The notes under the pieces: model-generated
Told to the model about the DNA's origin: nothing
The model's database searches: none
Seen by the model: only the letters and a program-made list of their open reading frames with translations
Translations under genes and position numbers: made by a program
Origin: Serratia odorifera
GTDB taxonomy: Bacteria; Pseudomonadota; Gammaproteobacteria; Enterobacterales; Enterobacteriaceae
Length of the DNA: 64,000 nucleotides
Direction of reading: 5' to 3'
Assembly (NCBI RefSeq): GCF_900635445.1
Contig: NZ_LR134117.1
Location: forward strand, 3,348,001 to 3,412,000
Shown: positions 28,063 through 37,124 of the stretch, piece by piece
Numbering within the stretch: the stretch's first letter is position 1
How the letters are laid out: each line of letters begins with the position of its first letter

Positions 28063-28602
28063 ATGACAAAACTCACCTTACAAGAGCAGATGCTCAAAGC
28101 GGGCTTGGTAACCAGCAAAAAAATGGCCAAAGTCCAGAGAACGGCTAAAAAATCACGCGTGCAGGCACGTGAGGCCAGAGAAGCGGTAGAAGAAAACAAA
28201 AAAGCGCAACTTGAGCGCGACAAACAGCTGAGCGAACAACAAAAACAGGCGGCGTTATCCAAAGAGTATAAAGCGCAGGTCAAGCAGCTGATTGAAATGA
28301 ACAAAATCGTCATTGCAAAAGGTGATATCGGCTTTAACTTCACCGATAGCAATGTGATTAAAAAAATCTATGTCGACAAGACCACCCAGGCCCAGCTGAT
28401 TAGCGGTCGGCTTGCCATCGCGGCGTTGGTGGTTGATAACGGCGCCGAGAAAGAATACGCCATTATCCCCGCCAGCGTTGCCGACAAAATTGCCCAGCGA
28501 GATGCCAGCAGTATTGTCTTGAACAGTGCGCTGAGTCAGGAAGAGCAGGATGAAGAAGATCCGTATGCCGACTTTAAAGTGCCTGATGATTTGATGTGGT
28601 AA
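28063..28602 (+). CDS. yaiL: YaiL (DUF2058) nucleoprotein/polynucleotide-associated protein
   Basis: 179 residues, identical in length to E. coli YaiL and very similar throughout: MTKLTLQEQ at the start, a long lysine/glutamine-rich coiled coil (residues 20-95), GDIGFNFTDSNVIKKI near 90 and the acidic end DPYADFKVPDDLMW. The ATG at 28063 is used to match that length; another ATG two codons earlier is possible. Molecular role is unproven in any species I know; the charge pattern suggests nucleic-acid association. Confidence 0.92.
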   Translation: MTKLTLQEQMLKAGLVTSKKMAKVQRTAKKSRVQAREAREAVEENKKAQLERDKQLSEQQKQAALSKEYKAQVKQLIEMNKIVIAKGDIGFNFTDSNVIKKIYVDKTTQAQLISGRLAIAALVVDNGAEKEYAIIPASVADKIAQRDASSIVLNSALSQEEQDEEDPYADFKVPDDLMW

Positions 28603-28687
28603 TCAGCGGTTACAGGCCATGGGTTGGATCCTCAACCCTGGCGCCGCTGCTTTGCAGCCATAGCGAGCGGCAACACCATTTTTGCGC

Positions 28688-29386
28688 TTAGAACGGGCTT
28701 GCTTGGCGGGCGGTGATTCGCCGTTGACTGACGGGATGAACAAACTGTAACTCGCTGGCGTGCAGCATCAGCCGCGGCGTCTGCTCGGTGCCTGGCAACA
28801 GGCGGCCGCCGTACAGATCGCAACCCAAAATAGGGTGACCCAACTGCTGGCAGTGGATACGTAACTGGTGGGTGCGCCCGGTCTCCGGCGTTAACCGTAC
28901 CCGCGTCACCGGCACTGGCCGCTGCTCTGCCACGGCGTGATAACCGCGCTCAACGACCTGATAGCGGGAGCGGGCGGGCTTGCCGTGGATTGAGCAAATC
29001 GACATCAGCGGGAACAGTGCCGGGTCTTTGGCTATCGCCGCGTCTATCACCCCTTCGTTGTGCTCCAGATGCCCACACAGTAGCGCGTGGTACTCCTTGC
29101 TTACCGTGCGTTGACTGAACTGCTGGCAGAGGGCGGCATTAATCGCCTTATTGCGGGCAATCAGCATCAGCCCGGAGGTGCCGAAATCCAGGCGGTGAAC
29201 CAGCGTGCAGCCAGGAAAAATCTGCACCAGCCGATGGTGCACCGAATCGATATTTTGCGCATTTTTCCCCGACAGGCTGAGCAGCCCGGCGGGTTTATCG
29301 ATCAGTACCAACTGCTCGTCCTGATAGAGGATCTCTATCCTGTCAAGACACGGCGGGGCAATAAAGCTATCGACAATGGTAGACAT
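28688..29386 (-). CDS. RluA-family pseudouridine synthase
   Basis: 232 residues from the ATG at 29386 (an in-frame ATG at 29551 would add 55 residues without family similarity). The conserved ILYQDEQLVLIDKPAGLLS starts the catalytic domain; VHRLDFGTSGLMLIAR near residue 90 carries the catalytic Asp, and RLTPETGRTHQLRIHCQQLG near 175 the second motif. There is no N-terminal S4 domain, as in RluA itself. It isomerises specific uridines in tRNA or 23S rRNA; the exact target cannot be read from sequence, and it may be a paralogue of RluA. Confidence 0.88.
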   Translation of the reverse strand: MSTIVDSFIAPPCLDRIEILYQDEQLVLIDKPAGLLSLSGKNAQNIDSVHHRLVQIFPGCTLVHRLDFGTSGLMLIARNKAINAALCQQFSQRTVSKEYHALLCGHLEHNEGVIDAAIAKDPALFPLMSICSIHGKPARSRYQVVERGYHAVAEQRPVPVTRVRLTPETGRTHQLRIHCQQLGHPILGCDLYGGRLLPGTEQTPRLMLHASELQFVHPVSQRRITARQASPF

Positions 29387-29611
29387 CAGCTTGCCTGAAC
29401 GGAGAGTGGGGGCGGATGATAACCAATTTTCAGCCGTCTGGCGATCCCGCGCATCATCGTCGGCTAAAACCCGATAAGCAAAAAGCCCGCTCAGATTTAG
29501 GCGTTGAGCCGGATTACCGATGAATGAATCCAGCAATCCCATATTTAGCAAAGAAAATAGTTTAAAGTTGGCTACTATGGATTAGTTTTTCTTTGTTGAG
29601 GGGTTGAGTTG

Positions 29612-30826
29612 ATGCAAACGCTGTTGTTTATCTGGGACTGGCTTAAGTCGAGCCCATTCGCCTTTTCCCTGCTAGCGGTTGTTTTTATGCTATTTACCGC
29701 TTTTGTGACAGCGATTATCTGTAAGCTTTTCCTGCTGGGTCTGGTGAGGCGGTTCATCCTCCACTCGCATAAGCACGATCCTCTGGACAAGGACATGCGG
29801 GTCGCTCGGCGTTTGACGAACATTATTCCCGTCGTCACGTTCTACTTTCTGTCACGTCTTATTCCGGGATTGCCTCCGGGGCTACAGGAAGCCATCAGTA
29901 CCATTTGCGGGGTGTTATTTATTATTAATGCCACCATGCTGATCAACGAACTTCTGGATATCACCAATACCACCTATATTCGCAGACACGGTGAAAAAGC
30001 GCATTCGATTAAAGGATATGTGCAGATCGGCAAGATTATTGTGTCATCCATTGCGACTATTTTAGTGATTGCCACATTGTCCAATAAGTCACCGGTAATC
30101 ATTATCTCTAGTCTGGGGGCGGTGGCAGCCGTGCTCATGCTGGTATTTCAACATACGCTGACATCACTGGTGGCAAATATCCAGGTATCGTCCTCTAACG
30201 TTATTCAAACCGGCGACTGGATAGAGATTGCTCATGGAGAGATCAGCGGCGAAGTTGTTGATATTGCGCTACATACCATCACTATTCGTAACTGGGACAA
30301 TACCCTGTCGCGGGTACCGACCAAGAACCTGATCACAGAAACCTATACCAACTGGCAACCGATGTTCTCCTCGGGCGGACGTCGCATTAAGCGCAGTTTC
30401 TTTGTTGATCAATCTAGCGTCACCTTTGCCGATACCGCGTTACTTGAGAGGTTAACAGCGTTATCGCCAGAAAAATATGTTGGACTGAAAGAATATCTCA
30501 GTAAAAAAATGGCAACGCTGTCGGATGAACAGCTGAGCCACCATGGGATTACCAATCTTGGATTGTTTAGAAAATACTTACTGGAGTATTTGAAGGGGCG
30601 GGAAGATATTAGAAAGGATATGTATCTGGTGGTGCGGCAACTTAGTCCGACATCAGAAGGATTGCCGATTGAAATATACTGTTTCAGCTCAAATGTCTTC
30701 TGGGAAAACTATGAAGAAACACAGTCGGAAATTTTCGAGTATATGTATGCGACGGCTCGTTACTTTTCTTTGGGGATTTATCAAAAACCCTCGGGAACCG
30801 ATGTCAGCAACATGTTGCCGAAATAA
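29612..30826 (+). CDS. MscS-family mechanosensitive channel, YbdG-like
   Basis: 404 residues. Membrane spans are at about 15-40, 75-90, 95-115, 135-155 and the pore helix 165-190 (SSLGAVAAVLMLVFQ). The soluble beta domain starts with GDWIEIAHGEISGEVVDI and contains RNWDNTLSRVPT. SGGRRIKRS and the late MYLVVRQLSPTSEGLPIEIY match E. coli YbdG, a channel of small conductance that gates under osmotic stress. The ATG at 29612 has a GAGGGG ribosome site upstream. Confidence 0.9.
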   Translation: MQTLLFIWDWLKSSPFAFSLLAVVFMLFTAFVTAIICKLFLLGLVRRFILHSHKHDPLDKDMRVARRLTNIIPVVTFYFLSRLIPGLPPGLQEAISTICGVLFIINATMLINELLDITNTTYIRRHGEKAHSIKGYVQIGKIIVSSIATILVIATLSNKSPVIIISSLGAVAAVLMLVFQHTLTSLVANIQVSSSNVIQTGDWIEIAHGEISGEVVDIALHTITIRNWDNTLSRVPTKNLITETYTNWQPMFSSGGRRIKRSFFVDQSSVTFADTALLERLTALSPEKYVGLKEYLSKKMATLSDEQLSHHGITNLGLFRKYLLEYLKGREDIRKDMYLVVRQLSPTSEGLPIEIYCFSSNVFWENYEETQSEIFEYMYATARYFSLGIYQKPSGTDVSNMLPK

Positions 30827-30839
30827 TCGTTCAGCGATG

Positions 30840-31178
30840 CACAAGCAGACATCCCCCGCATAATGCAGGGGCGAGATTGGTGTGAATGAATAAAGTCAGT
30901 TACCGATTTTAAGCTGTAACCTTCTTTGTCATTGTGATGCAGCGCTAAAATTGCGCCCCAGAACATAAGACGATACGGTGTCAGATGTTCGGCTATTTCG
31001 TCGAGTGAATCGACGCCAAAATAAACCTGATAACGCCGTGCGAGCCACGCCGGTTAACGCGCAGATTTTATTTTCGCTAAAGGAGATATAGTCGCCTTCA
31101 GCCGGCACATTTTTTGCCGAAATCAGCTGTTTTGTCTGGTTTCGTCAGCGTTGCGCTGAATCATGACGCTCTTCATCA
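30840..31178 (-). pseudogene. Degenerate small gene, unrecognised
   Basis: An AGGTGAG ribosome site and ATG at 31178 open MMKSVMIQRNADETRQ; other frames then carry SAKNVPAEGDYISFSENKIC followed by ALTGVARTALSGLF, and FGVDSLDEIAEHLTPYRLMF followed by WGAILALHHNDKEGYSLKSV. The pieces are collinear and protein-like but need two frame changes (near 31125 and 31020-31035). I do not recognise the family. The rest of 30827-31286 shows nothing else. Confidence 0.4.
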
Positions 31179-31286
31179 TCTCACCTGGGAGAGTCTCATA
31201 TCATCACCGGCATGCCATGCGGGAATGTGACGAAACGGTACCAGCCACCGCGATGTCTCATGGCAGCAGGCACATCGCTCAACAGA

Positions 31287-32084
31287 TTATCGATTAAAGC
31301 TGGATAAACCACTGGCCTCCAACTGGCGGATGGCTGCCGCCCAGTGCTTTTGCGTGATCTCATCCGTGCCGCTGCGAAACCGCATGGACTGCGCCTTGAC
31401 CTTTTCGATCGCGGCCGGCGGCGCATAGTGCAGATTGTCTCGCCCGCCGGCGAGCGCCGCCACCTGAATGTTACAGGCGCGCTCCAAACCGTGCAGTTCC
31501 CGGAACGCGTGCTCGATACTCACGCCGCCGGCCAGCAGCCCGTGGTTGCGCAAAATCATCACGTTGCCGTGGCCCAGATCGTTAACCAATCGTTCCTGCT
31601 CATCCAGATCGAGCGCTACGCCTTCATATTCGTGATAGGTAATGCGCGAATAGTAAGCCAGCGCATGTTGTGACAGCGGCAACAAACCGTCTTTTTGCGC
31701 CGATACTGCCGCACCGTCTTTGGTGTGGGTATGCAACACGGCTTTCAGATCGGGTCGGGCGCGGTGTATGGCGCTGTGGATCACAAAGCCGGCCTGATTA
31801 ATGCCAAGCCCGGTGGGATCGGCAATAATATTGCCGTCCAAATCGATTTTCACCAGGTTGGAGGCGGTGATTTCACTGAATAGCAGGCCGTAGGCGTTAA
31901 TCAGGAAATGTTCTTCCGCGCCCGGCACGCGCGCCGAGAAATGGGTATAAATATGATCGGTCCAGTTATACAGGGCTGCCAATTGATAAGCGGCAGCCAG
32001 TTTGACGCGTTCTTGCCACTCCTCCTGGCTGACGTCGTTTTTTACTGCGCCGCTGTTGGCGGTAGGGATAGACACCAAAGACAT
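31287..32084 (-). CDS. Class II aldolase/adducin family protein
   Basis: 265 residues. The zinc aldolase fold is marked by NWTDHIYTHFSARVPGAEEHFLINAYGLLF, VLHTHTKDGAAVSA near residue 115 (metal-binding HTH) and ILRNHGLLAGGVSIEHAF near 180 (third His). Such enzymes cleave or epimerise hydroxyl-bearing substrates, but many members have unknown substrates. It is the last gene of the seven-gene organosulfur operon, 54 bases after the ATPase gene, so it may process a carbon skeleton freed from a sulfonate (inference). Confidence 0.85.
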   Translation of the reverse strand: MSLVSIPTANSGAVKNDVSQEEWQERVKLAAAYQLAALYNWTDHIYTHFSARVPGAEEHFLINAYGLLFSEITASNLVKIDLDGNIIADPTGLGINQAGFVIHSAIHRARPDLKAVLHTHTKDGAAVSAQKDGLLPLSQHALAYYSRITYHEYEGVALDLDEQERLVNDLGHGNVMILRNHGLLAGGVSIEHAFRELHGLERACNIQVAALAGGRDNLHYAPPAAIEKVKAQSMRFRSGTDEITQKHWAAAIRQLEASGLSSFNR

Positions 32085-32138
32085 AACAACTCCCGTTAAT
32101 GGTGGTTTGACAAATATTGGCAGCGATGGGCAGTGAAG

Positions 32139-32927
32139 TTACCAATCGCTCTCTTGGCCCAGAATTTTCAAAATGTCCTGTCGGTGTTGAATCAGCAGCG
32201 GGGCGTCGCGGTGACGCGGGTAGGCGAGCGGCACGGCAAATTGCGCCAGAATTCGGCCCGGACGCGGCGACAGCACCATTACCCGATCGCACAATAGCAG
32301 CGCTTCTTCAATGTCGTGCGTCACCAGCAGGCTGGTGTAGCCCTGGCTTTGCCAGAGGTTAATCAATTCGCGCTGCATACTGATACGCGTCAGCGAGTCC
32401 AGTTTTCCCAGTGGCTCATCGAGCAACAGCAGGCGCGGCTCGTTGAGTAGCGCGCGCGCCAATGCGGCGCGCTGGGCCATGCCGCCGGATAGCTGCTTCG
32501 GGTAGGCGTTGGCGAACTCGTTGAGGCCGATACGGTCAATCAGGCTGTCGGCCTGATGTTCCTGGCCACTTAGCCCCTGCGCCTGCGGCCCGAGCAGCAC
32601 GTTTTGCCGCACCGTCCGCCATGGGTAGAGCGTGGGATCCTGGAAAACCAGAATGCGTTCGGGGCTGGGGGCGCCGAGCGGCCGGCCGTCGGCAAGCAAC
32701 TGACCGGTCTGTAACGGCTCCAGTCCGGCCAGCAGGCGCAGCAGCGTGGATTTCCCACAGCCGGAAGGTCCGAGTAGTGCGACGCTTTCACCGGGGGCAA
32801 TGCTCAGGCTGATGTTATCCAGCACGGCGATTTCCCGTTTACCCAGGGCGAAACGGTGGCTGACGTTGCGTACGTCAATCGCTGTGCCTGTGGCTTTACT
32901 CTGAGCCTGTGCGGCTTGCGCTACCAT
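32139..32927 (-). CDS. ABC transporter ATPase, SsuB/TauB type
   Basis: 262 residues from the ATG at 32927, which overlaps the end of the permease gene by 7 bases (ATGGTAG). All ABC motifs are present: Walker A GPSGCGKST near residue 55, Q-loop FQDPTLYPWR, signature LSGGMAQRAALARALL, Walker B LLLLDEPLGKLD and the switch VTHDIEEAL. The subgroup resembles the ATPases of sulfonate/nitrate importers. It energises import together with the adjacent permease and one or both binding proteins. Confidence 0.92.
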   Translation of the reverse strand: MVAQAAQAQSKATGTAIDVRNVSHRFALGKREIAVLDNISLSIAPGESVALLGPSGCGKSTLLRLLAGLEPLQTGQLLADGRPLGAPSPERILVFQDPTLYPWRTVRQNVLLGPQAQGLSGQEHQADSLIDRIGLNEFANAYPKQLSGGMAQRAALARALLNEPRLLLLDEPLGKLDSLTRISMQRELINLWQSQGYTSLLVTHDIEEALLLCDRVMVLSPRPGRILAQFAVPLAYPRHRDAPLLIQHRQDILKILGQESDW

Positions 32928-33919
32928 TTCATCACTCCTTTTTGCCAACCGAGCAGTCGATCGCGCAGCAAAAACAGCAGGCTGATCAGCCCGGAACACA
33001 GACAGGCCATTACAATCAGCGCCGCGTACATATTGGGATAGGCAGCCCAGCCCTGCGCCCATTGCAGATAAAAGCCGATACCGGCTTTAACCCCAACCAT
33101 CTCCGCGACGATCAGTACGGAGAAAGACGCTCCCAATCCCATAAACAGGCCGACAAACACGCTGGGCAGGGCGGCGGGGATCGCCACGTGGAAAATCAAA
33201 AAGCGCTGACTGGCGCCCAGGGTGCGCGCTACGTCGTAATAGGCTTTATCGATGTTGGCGACGCCCGACCAGGTGAGAACGGTAACCGGGAACCAGGTCG
33301 CCAGAGCGATCAGAAACACGCTGGCGCCAAAGCTGCTCGGGAAGATGAACAGGCACAGCGGTAGCAAGGCGGTCGACGGCACCGGCCCGAGAATGCGCAG
33401 TATCGGGTGCACCCAATAGCCAATGCGCTGCGACCAGCCGATCGCCACGCCGCTGACAAAGCCGCTCAGGGTTCCAATCGCTACCCCCAGCAACAATAAC
33501 GACAGCGAGTGATACAGGCTGGTCAGCAGGCGCGGCCAGTCGGTAAGGTAAACCTCAATCAGCGCCTGCGGCGGAGCGAAAAACGGTACCGGCAGCACCC
33601 CGGTTTTCGCCGTGAGCAGTTGCCACAGGCTGAAAAACAGCGGCAGCGCGATCAGCCATTGCCCGGCGCGTTGCAAACGCAGCAAACTCCCGTTCCAGCG
33701 CCGATAGCTCAGCGTCAGAGCCAGCAACGCCACCGCCAGTGCCAGTTGCAGATAAGCCCAGGCCTGGCTATAGGGCCACTGGCGGATGGCGTTAGGCCAA
33801 TAGAGAGTGATAAGCCCGGCCGCCAGCCACGCAGCTGCGGCAAGCAGGCCGGTGAGCCAGATCCTTCCTCTGGCGGTTTTTTCGCCTTTTATGGTGCTAT
33901 CAAGCAAATACGTCGGCAT
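32921..33919 (-). CDS. ABC transporter permease, SsuC/TauC type, with long N-terminal extension
   Basis: 332 residues. The C-terminal 210 residues have the usual importer permease spans and the EAA-like loop VARTLGASQRFLIFHVAIPA followed by ALPSVFVGL. About 110 extra N-terminal residues add three more hydrophobic spans (WLTGLLAAAAWLAAGLITLY, LALAVALLALTL, WLIALPLFFSLWQLL), longer than typical SsuC. The start overlaps the end of the upstream binding-protein gene by 20 bases; an ATG five codons earlier is also possible. Confidence 0.9.
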   Translation of the reverse strand: MPTYLLDSTIKGEKTARGRIWLTGLLAAAAWLAAGLITLYWPNAIRQWPYSQAWAYLQLALAVALLALTLSYRRWNGSLLRLQRAGQWLIALPLFFSLWQLLTAKTGVLPVPFFAPPQALIEVYLTDWPRLLTSLYHSLSLLLLGVAIGTLSGFVSGVAIGWSQRIGYWVHPILRILGPVPSTALLPLCLFIFPSSFGASVFLIALATWFPVTVLTWSGVANIDKAYYDVARTLGASQRFLIFHVAIPAALPSVFVGLFMGLGASFSVLIVAEMVGVKAGIGFYLQWAQGWAAYPNMYAALIVMACLCSGLISLLFLLRDRLLGWQKGVMKW

Positions 33920-34949
33920 AAATGCTCTCCGCAAATTGGTGGGCGTCGGTCGTGGGTTTAATCACCTGTACCAGCTGTAAATCGCTGACGTATTGGGTAA
34001 GTTCTTTGACGAAAGCTTGCCCAACGGCATGATGTCCATGAGCCTGACCATGGATAATGCCGGCCACTTCCTTGACGTTGGTGTTTAACGCGTGGGCCAT
34101 AAAGGCTTCGGCAACGCTTTCCGGGTGCTCTGCCGCGTAGCTGTGTGCATCAAGCAGCGCCTGGGTCAACGCCGCCGCTGCGGCTCTGTGTTCACGGGCC
34201 AGCGACCCACTGACGCCAACCACGCAGCAACTGAGGTTGGCGTATTCGCCGGTCATATTGCTGGCCAGCAGTTGGTATTTGCCGCTTTCCAATAAGCGGT
34301 AGCTAAAGGGTTCACTGCCGCTGATGGCGGCAATTTCCTGTTTATCCAACGCCACGCTTAATAAATCGGCGGGATAAACCTTCCATTGCACATCGGCGAT
34401 CGGATCTACGCCATGGCGTTTGAGCAGAATGGCAAAAAAGTTCTTGTCAGGGCCTGCCATATCGGTCACACCGATGGTTTGCCCTTTCAGTTTGTCCAGG
34501 CTGGTAAAGGGGGCATTTTTGGCGGTCAGCAAATTCAGGCAGCCGCCGTGGGTACCGGCGGTGAGCTTTACGTCAAAGCCTTGCTCCAGCGCCTTCAACC
34601 AGCGCAGGGCCATGCCGATGCCGGCATCGGCTTTGCCGGTGGCGATCGCCTCCAACAGCAGATCGGTCGAGTTGCCGAAGTTGACAAATTCAACGTCCAA
34701 ATTGTATTTGCTGAAGAAGCGCTGCTGTTCCGCTACGGTGACGGGAGCAATACACACCGCGCTCTGGTTGATGGCGAGTTTCAACTTGTAGGGTTCAGGC
34801 AGGCGCAGGGCGTTACCGCCATCCTGATGCATGGTTGCCATATCATGGGCGAACAGCTTTGGTGATATGCCGGCCAACGCCGGGGCTGCCAGCAGGCTGC
34901 CACCCAGTCGGAGGAATCTACGGCGTGAATACTGGGCTAGGGGATTCAT
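33900..34949 (-). CDS. ABC substrate-binding protein with Tat signal (NMT1/SsuA-like)
   Basis: 349 residues. The N-terminus SRRRFLRLGGSLLAAPALAG is a twin-arginine signal, so the protein is probably exported folded. The two-lobed binding fold shows LKLAINQSAVCIAPVTVAEQ, FGNSTDLLLEAIATGKADAG and DKLKGQTIGVTDM. A His-rich stretch (IHGQAHGHHAVGQ) near residue 305 is unusual and might bind metal. The ATG overlaps the preceding binding-protein gene by 4 bases. Two different binding proteins in one operon may widen the substrate range. Confidence 0.88.
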   Translation of the reverse strand: MNPLAQYSRRRFLRLGGSLLAAPALAGISPKLFAHDMATMHQDGGNALRLPEPYKLKLAINQSAVCIAPVTVAEQQRFFSKYNLDVEFVNFGNSTDLLLEAIATGKADAGIGMALRWLKALEQGFDVKLTAGTHGGCLNLLTAKNAPFTSLDKLKGQTIGVTDMAGPDKNFFAILLKRHGVDPIADVQWKVYPADLLSVALDKQEIAAISGSEPFSYRLLESGKYQLLASNMTGEYANLSCCVVGVSGSLAREHRAAAAALTQALLDAHSYAAEHPESVAEAFMAHALNTNVKEVAGIIHGQAHGHHAVGQAFVKELTQYVSDLQLVQVIKPTTDAHQFAESIYADVFA

Positions 34950-35920
34950 GGCTGACCTTCCTGTTGTGTCTGCGCCAACGGCGGCACGCTAAAACCTTTA
35001 TCAAAAGTGTGGGTAACGTCGAGGGGCTGCCGGATCAGACCGTTAGCCTGATAAAAATCCGCCGTGGCCTGCTGTTGACGCACGGTTGTCTCGTCAATCT
35101 GCTGCCAACGCAGCTGGCGGCTGGCGAACTGTTCGCGCGCGATTTCGGGCGGGAATTTAATGATTTTCCCCAGCGTGTTCCCGTAGCTGTCGAGATTGGC
35201 ATAGGCCCAGCGTTCCGCTTTTGCCAGGCGGTTCAGGTAATCCTGCAGTGCCTGGCGTTTAGCGCTATCGGCGAGCGTTGCATCCGTGGCCGCCAGGAAG
35301 GTATTTCCCGGCAGTAGGCCGCTGCCGCTGACCAGCACGTGGCCTTGTCCGGTTTTAACCAGTTGAGTGGTATAAGGCTCCCAGGCGCCCCAGGCGTCGA
35401 CCGAGCCGCTAAGCAGCGCAACCTTGGCATCCACCGGCCCCAAAAAGACCCACTGTACGTCCGTCGCGCTCAGACCGGCTTGTTCCAGCGCCTTTAACGC
35501 CACAAAATGGCCGATCGAACCTTTGCCGGTGGCGATGCGCTTACCTTTCAGATCCTGACCGCTTTTCAGCGGTGAGTTTTCACTCACCAGTAGTGCGGTG
35601 CCCGCCGGGTTGCTTTTATCCACCGCTACCGCTTTCACCGGTGCACCCTGCGCAAGGGCAAACAATAACGGGGCATCGCCAATAATGCCGACATCAACTG
35701 CGCCGGCGTTCAATGCTTCGGCAAGCGGGGCGGCGGCGGGGAACTCGGCCCATTTGATGTCGTAAGGCAGCTTGTCAAGCGCATTGGCCGCTTCCATTTG
35801 TGAACGCATACCGCCTTTTTGGTCGGCAATATGCAGGGTGATACGTGCATCGGCGAACGGTGGCAGGCCTGCCAGACCGAGCAGCAATAGGGCGCCCAAG
35901 GTGTGTTTAATACGTAACAT
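34946..35920 (-). CDS. Aliphatic sulfonate-type ABC substrate-binding protein (SsuA-like)
   Basis: 324 residues with a Sec signal peptide ending near PPFADA. Mature signatures of the SsuA group are LNAGAVDVGIIGDAPLLFAL, DLKGKRIATGKGSIGHFVAL and GSVDAWGAWEPYTTQLVKTG. It feeds the permease/ATPase encoded downstream, presumably delivering a sulfonate or sulfate ester from the periplasm. Coupled to the next gene by an ATGA overlap and only 13 bases after the oxidoreductase gene. Confidence 0.9.
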   Translation of the reverse strand: MLRIKHTLGALLLLGLAGLPPFADARITLHIADQKGGMRSQMEAANALDKLPYDIKWAEFPAAAPLAEALNAGAVDVGIIGDAPLLFALAQGAPVKAVAVDKSNPAGTALLVSENSPLKSGQDLKGKRIATGKGSIGHFVALKALEQAGLSATDVQWVFLGPVDAKVALLSGSVDAWGAWEPYTTQLVKTGQGHVLVSGSGLLPGNTFLAATDATLADSAKRQALQDYLNRLAKAERWAYANLDSYGNTLGKIIKFPPEIAREQFASRQLRWQQIDETTVRQQQATADFYQANGLIRQPLDVTHTFDKGFSVPPLAQTQQEGQP

Positions 35921-35933
35921 GGTGATTTTCGTC

Positions 35934-37100
35934 CTATGGTGTTAACGAAGCTTTGCCGGCGTTGATCCATGCGCTGTCGTTTTGTGGGGTATGTATCCGG
36001 CCGCAGAGTACGTTACGGTAGTGGCGCTCCAGCGGGTTATGGCGCGTCAAACCGTGGTTACCGCTCTGCGTTAGCGCCTTTTCCACTGCCGCTATCGCAT
36101 TTTCGGTGATGGTCACTTTTGCCAGGTTGGCCTGTTCGGTGCTGAATGCCTGCGCTGCCGCCTGGCGCAGCAGGCTCTGATTGACCAGCAGCAAGCCATC
36201 GATTTGTCCGACGGCTTCCTGCACGCGGGCCAGGCTGGCTAATGGGGCGCCCAGACTGGCCGGCACCCGTTGCTGCAACCAGGCGATCAGCCAGCGGCGT
36301 GCCGCCTGCGCAATGCCGTCATAGATGGCTGGCAGCAGAGCGGTGTGCGCATTGGCGGCAGCCTGAAGCTGCGCGGTATCCGGCGGCGGCGGCCGATCGG
36401 CCGGGTAAACATCCACCGCGTGGGTCAGCGGTACTATGACATCGCGCAGTATCACCTCATGGCTGCCGGTGGCGCGCATCCCCAGATGATCCCAACTGCG
36501 TTTAAGGGTGATGCCCGGGCTGTCGCGCGGAACCAGCCAGGTGCCCACCTGTGGGTTGGCATCATCACTGCGAGCCCAGATTGCCAGCCAGCTCAGCCCT
36601 TCAATCCCGGTGGTATAAAGCTTATGACCGTTGAGCCGCCAGCCGGCAGAGGTGCGAGCCGCTACGGTGTGGGGCAGACCGCCGCGCGCCGGGGAACCCA
36701 GTTCCGGCTCTACCCGCAGGCTGTTGATTAGCGCCCCGCGTTGCACGGCGCTGAGGCTGACTGTACCGCGCAACGCTTCTGGCCAACTGGGGTTGGCGGC
36801 CAGGCGCAGGTGGTGCAGATACTGCATGCAGACGATCAGCGCCGTTGACGGTTCGCCCTGTGCGATGGCGCTGACCACCTGCTGCAAAGTAGACAGATTG
36901 GCTTCGGCGCCGCCGTAACGCTGCTCACAGGCCAGGCCCAATAGCCCATATTCATGCAGCAAGGCCAGATTGGTGTGTGGAAACTCGCCGCTGCGATCCA
37001 GCGCCGCGGCCTGCTGCGCCAGTTGTTCGGTGATCTGCTCAAGCGGCGGCTGGATATGCTGTCGCCGCGTAAACAGGCGGGTAGACTGGACAGAACTCAT
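35934..37100 (-). CDS. Acyl-CoA dehydrogenase-like sulfur oxidoreductase (SfnB/DszC type)
   Basis: 388 residues of the acyl-CoA dehydrogenase fold. N-terminal helices include YGLLGLACEQRYGGAEANLS; the middle beta domain has LNGHKLYTTGIEGLSWLAIW and the loop WDHLGMRATGSHEV; the C-terminal helical bundle has ENAIAAVEKALTQSGNHGLT. Placed between a flavin monooxygenase and sulfonate binding proteins, it fits the FMN-dependent monooxygenase/desulfurisation branch (SfnB, DszC) rather than fatty acid oxidation (inference from context). Confidence 0.85.
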   Translation of the reverse strand: MSSVQSTRLFTRRQHIQPPLEQITEQLAQQAAALDRSGEFPHTNLALLHEYGLLGLACEQRYGGAEANLSTLQQVVSAIAQGEPSTALIVCMQYLHHLRLAANPSWPEALRGTVSLSAVQRGALINSLRVEPELGSPARGGLPHTVAARTSAGWRLNGHKLYTTGIEGLSWLAIWARSDDANPQVGTWLVPRDSPGITLKRSWDHLGMRATGSHEVILRDVIVPLTHAVDVYPADRPPPPDTAQLQAAANAHTALLPAIYDGIAQAARRWLIAWLQQRVPASLGAPLASLARVQEAVGQIDGLLLVNQSLLRQAAAQAFSTEQANLAKVTITENAIAAVEKALTQSGNHGLTRHNPLERHYRNVLCGRIHTPQNDSAWINAGKASLTP

Positions 37101-37124
37101 ACGTAGTGCCTCTCCCGTTGACCA

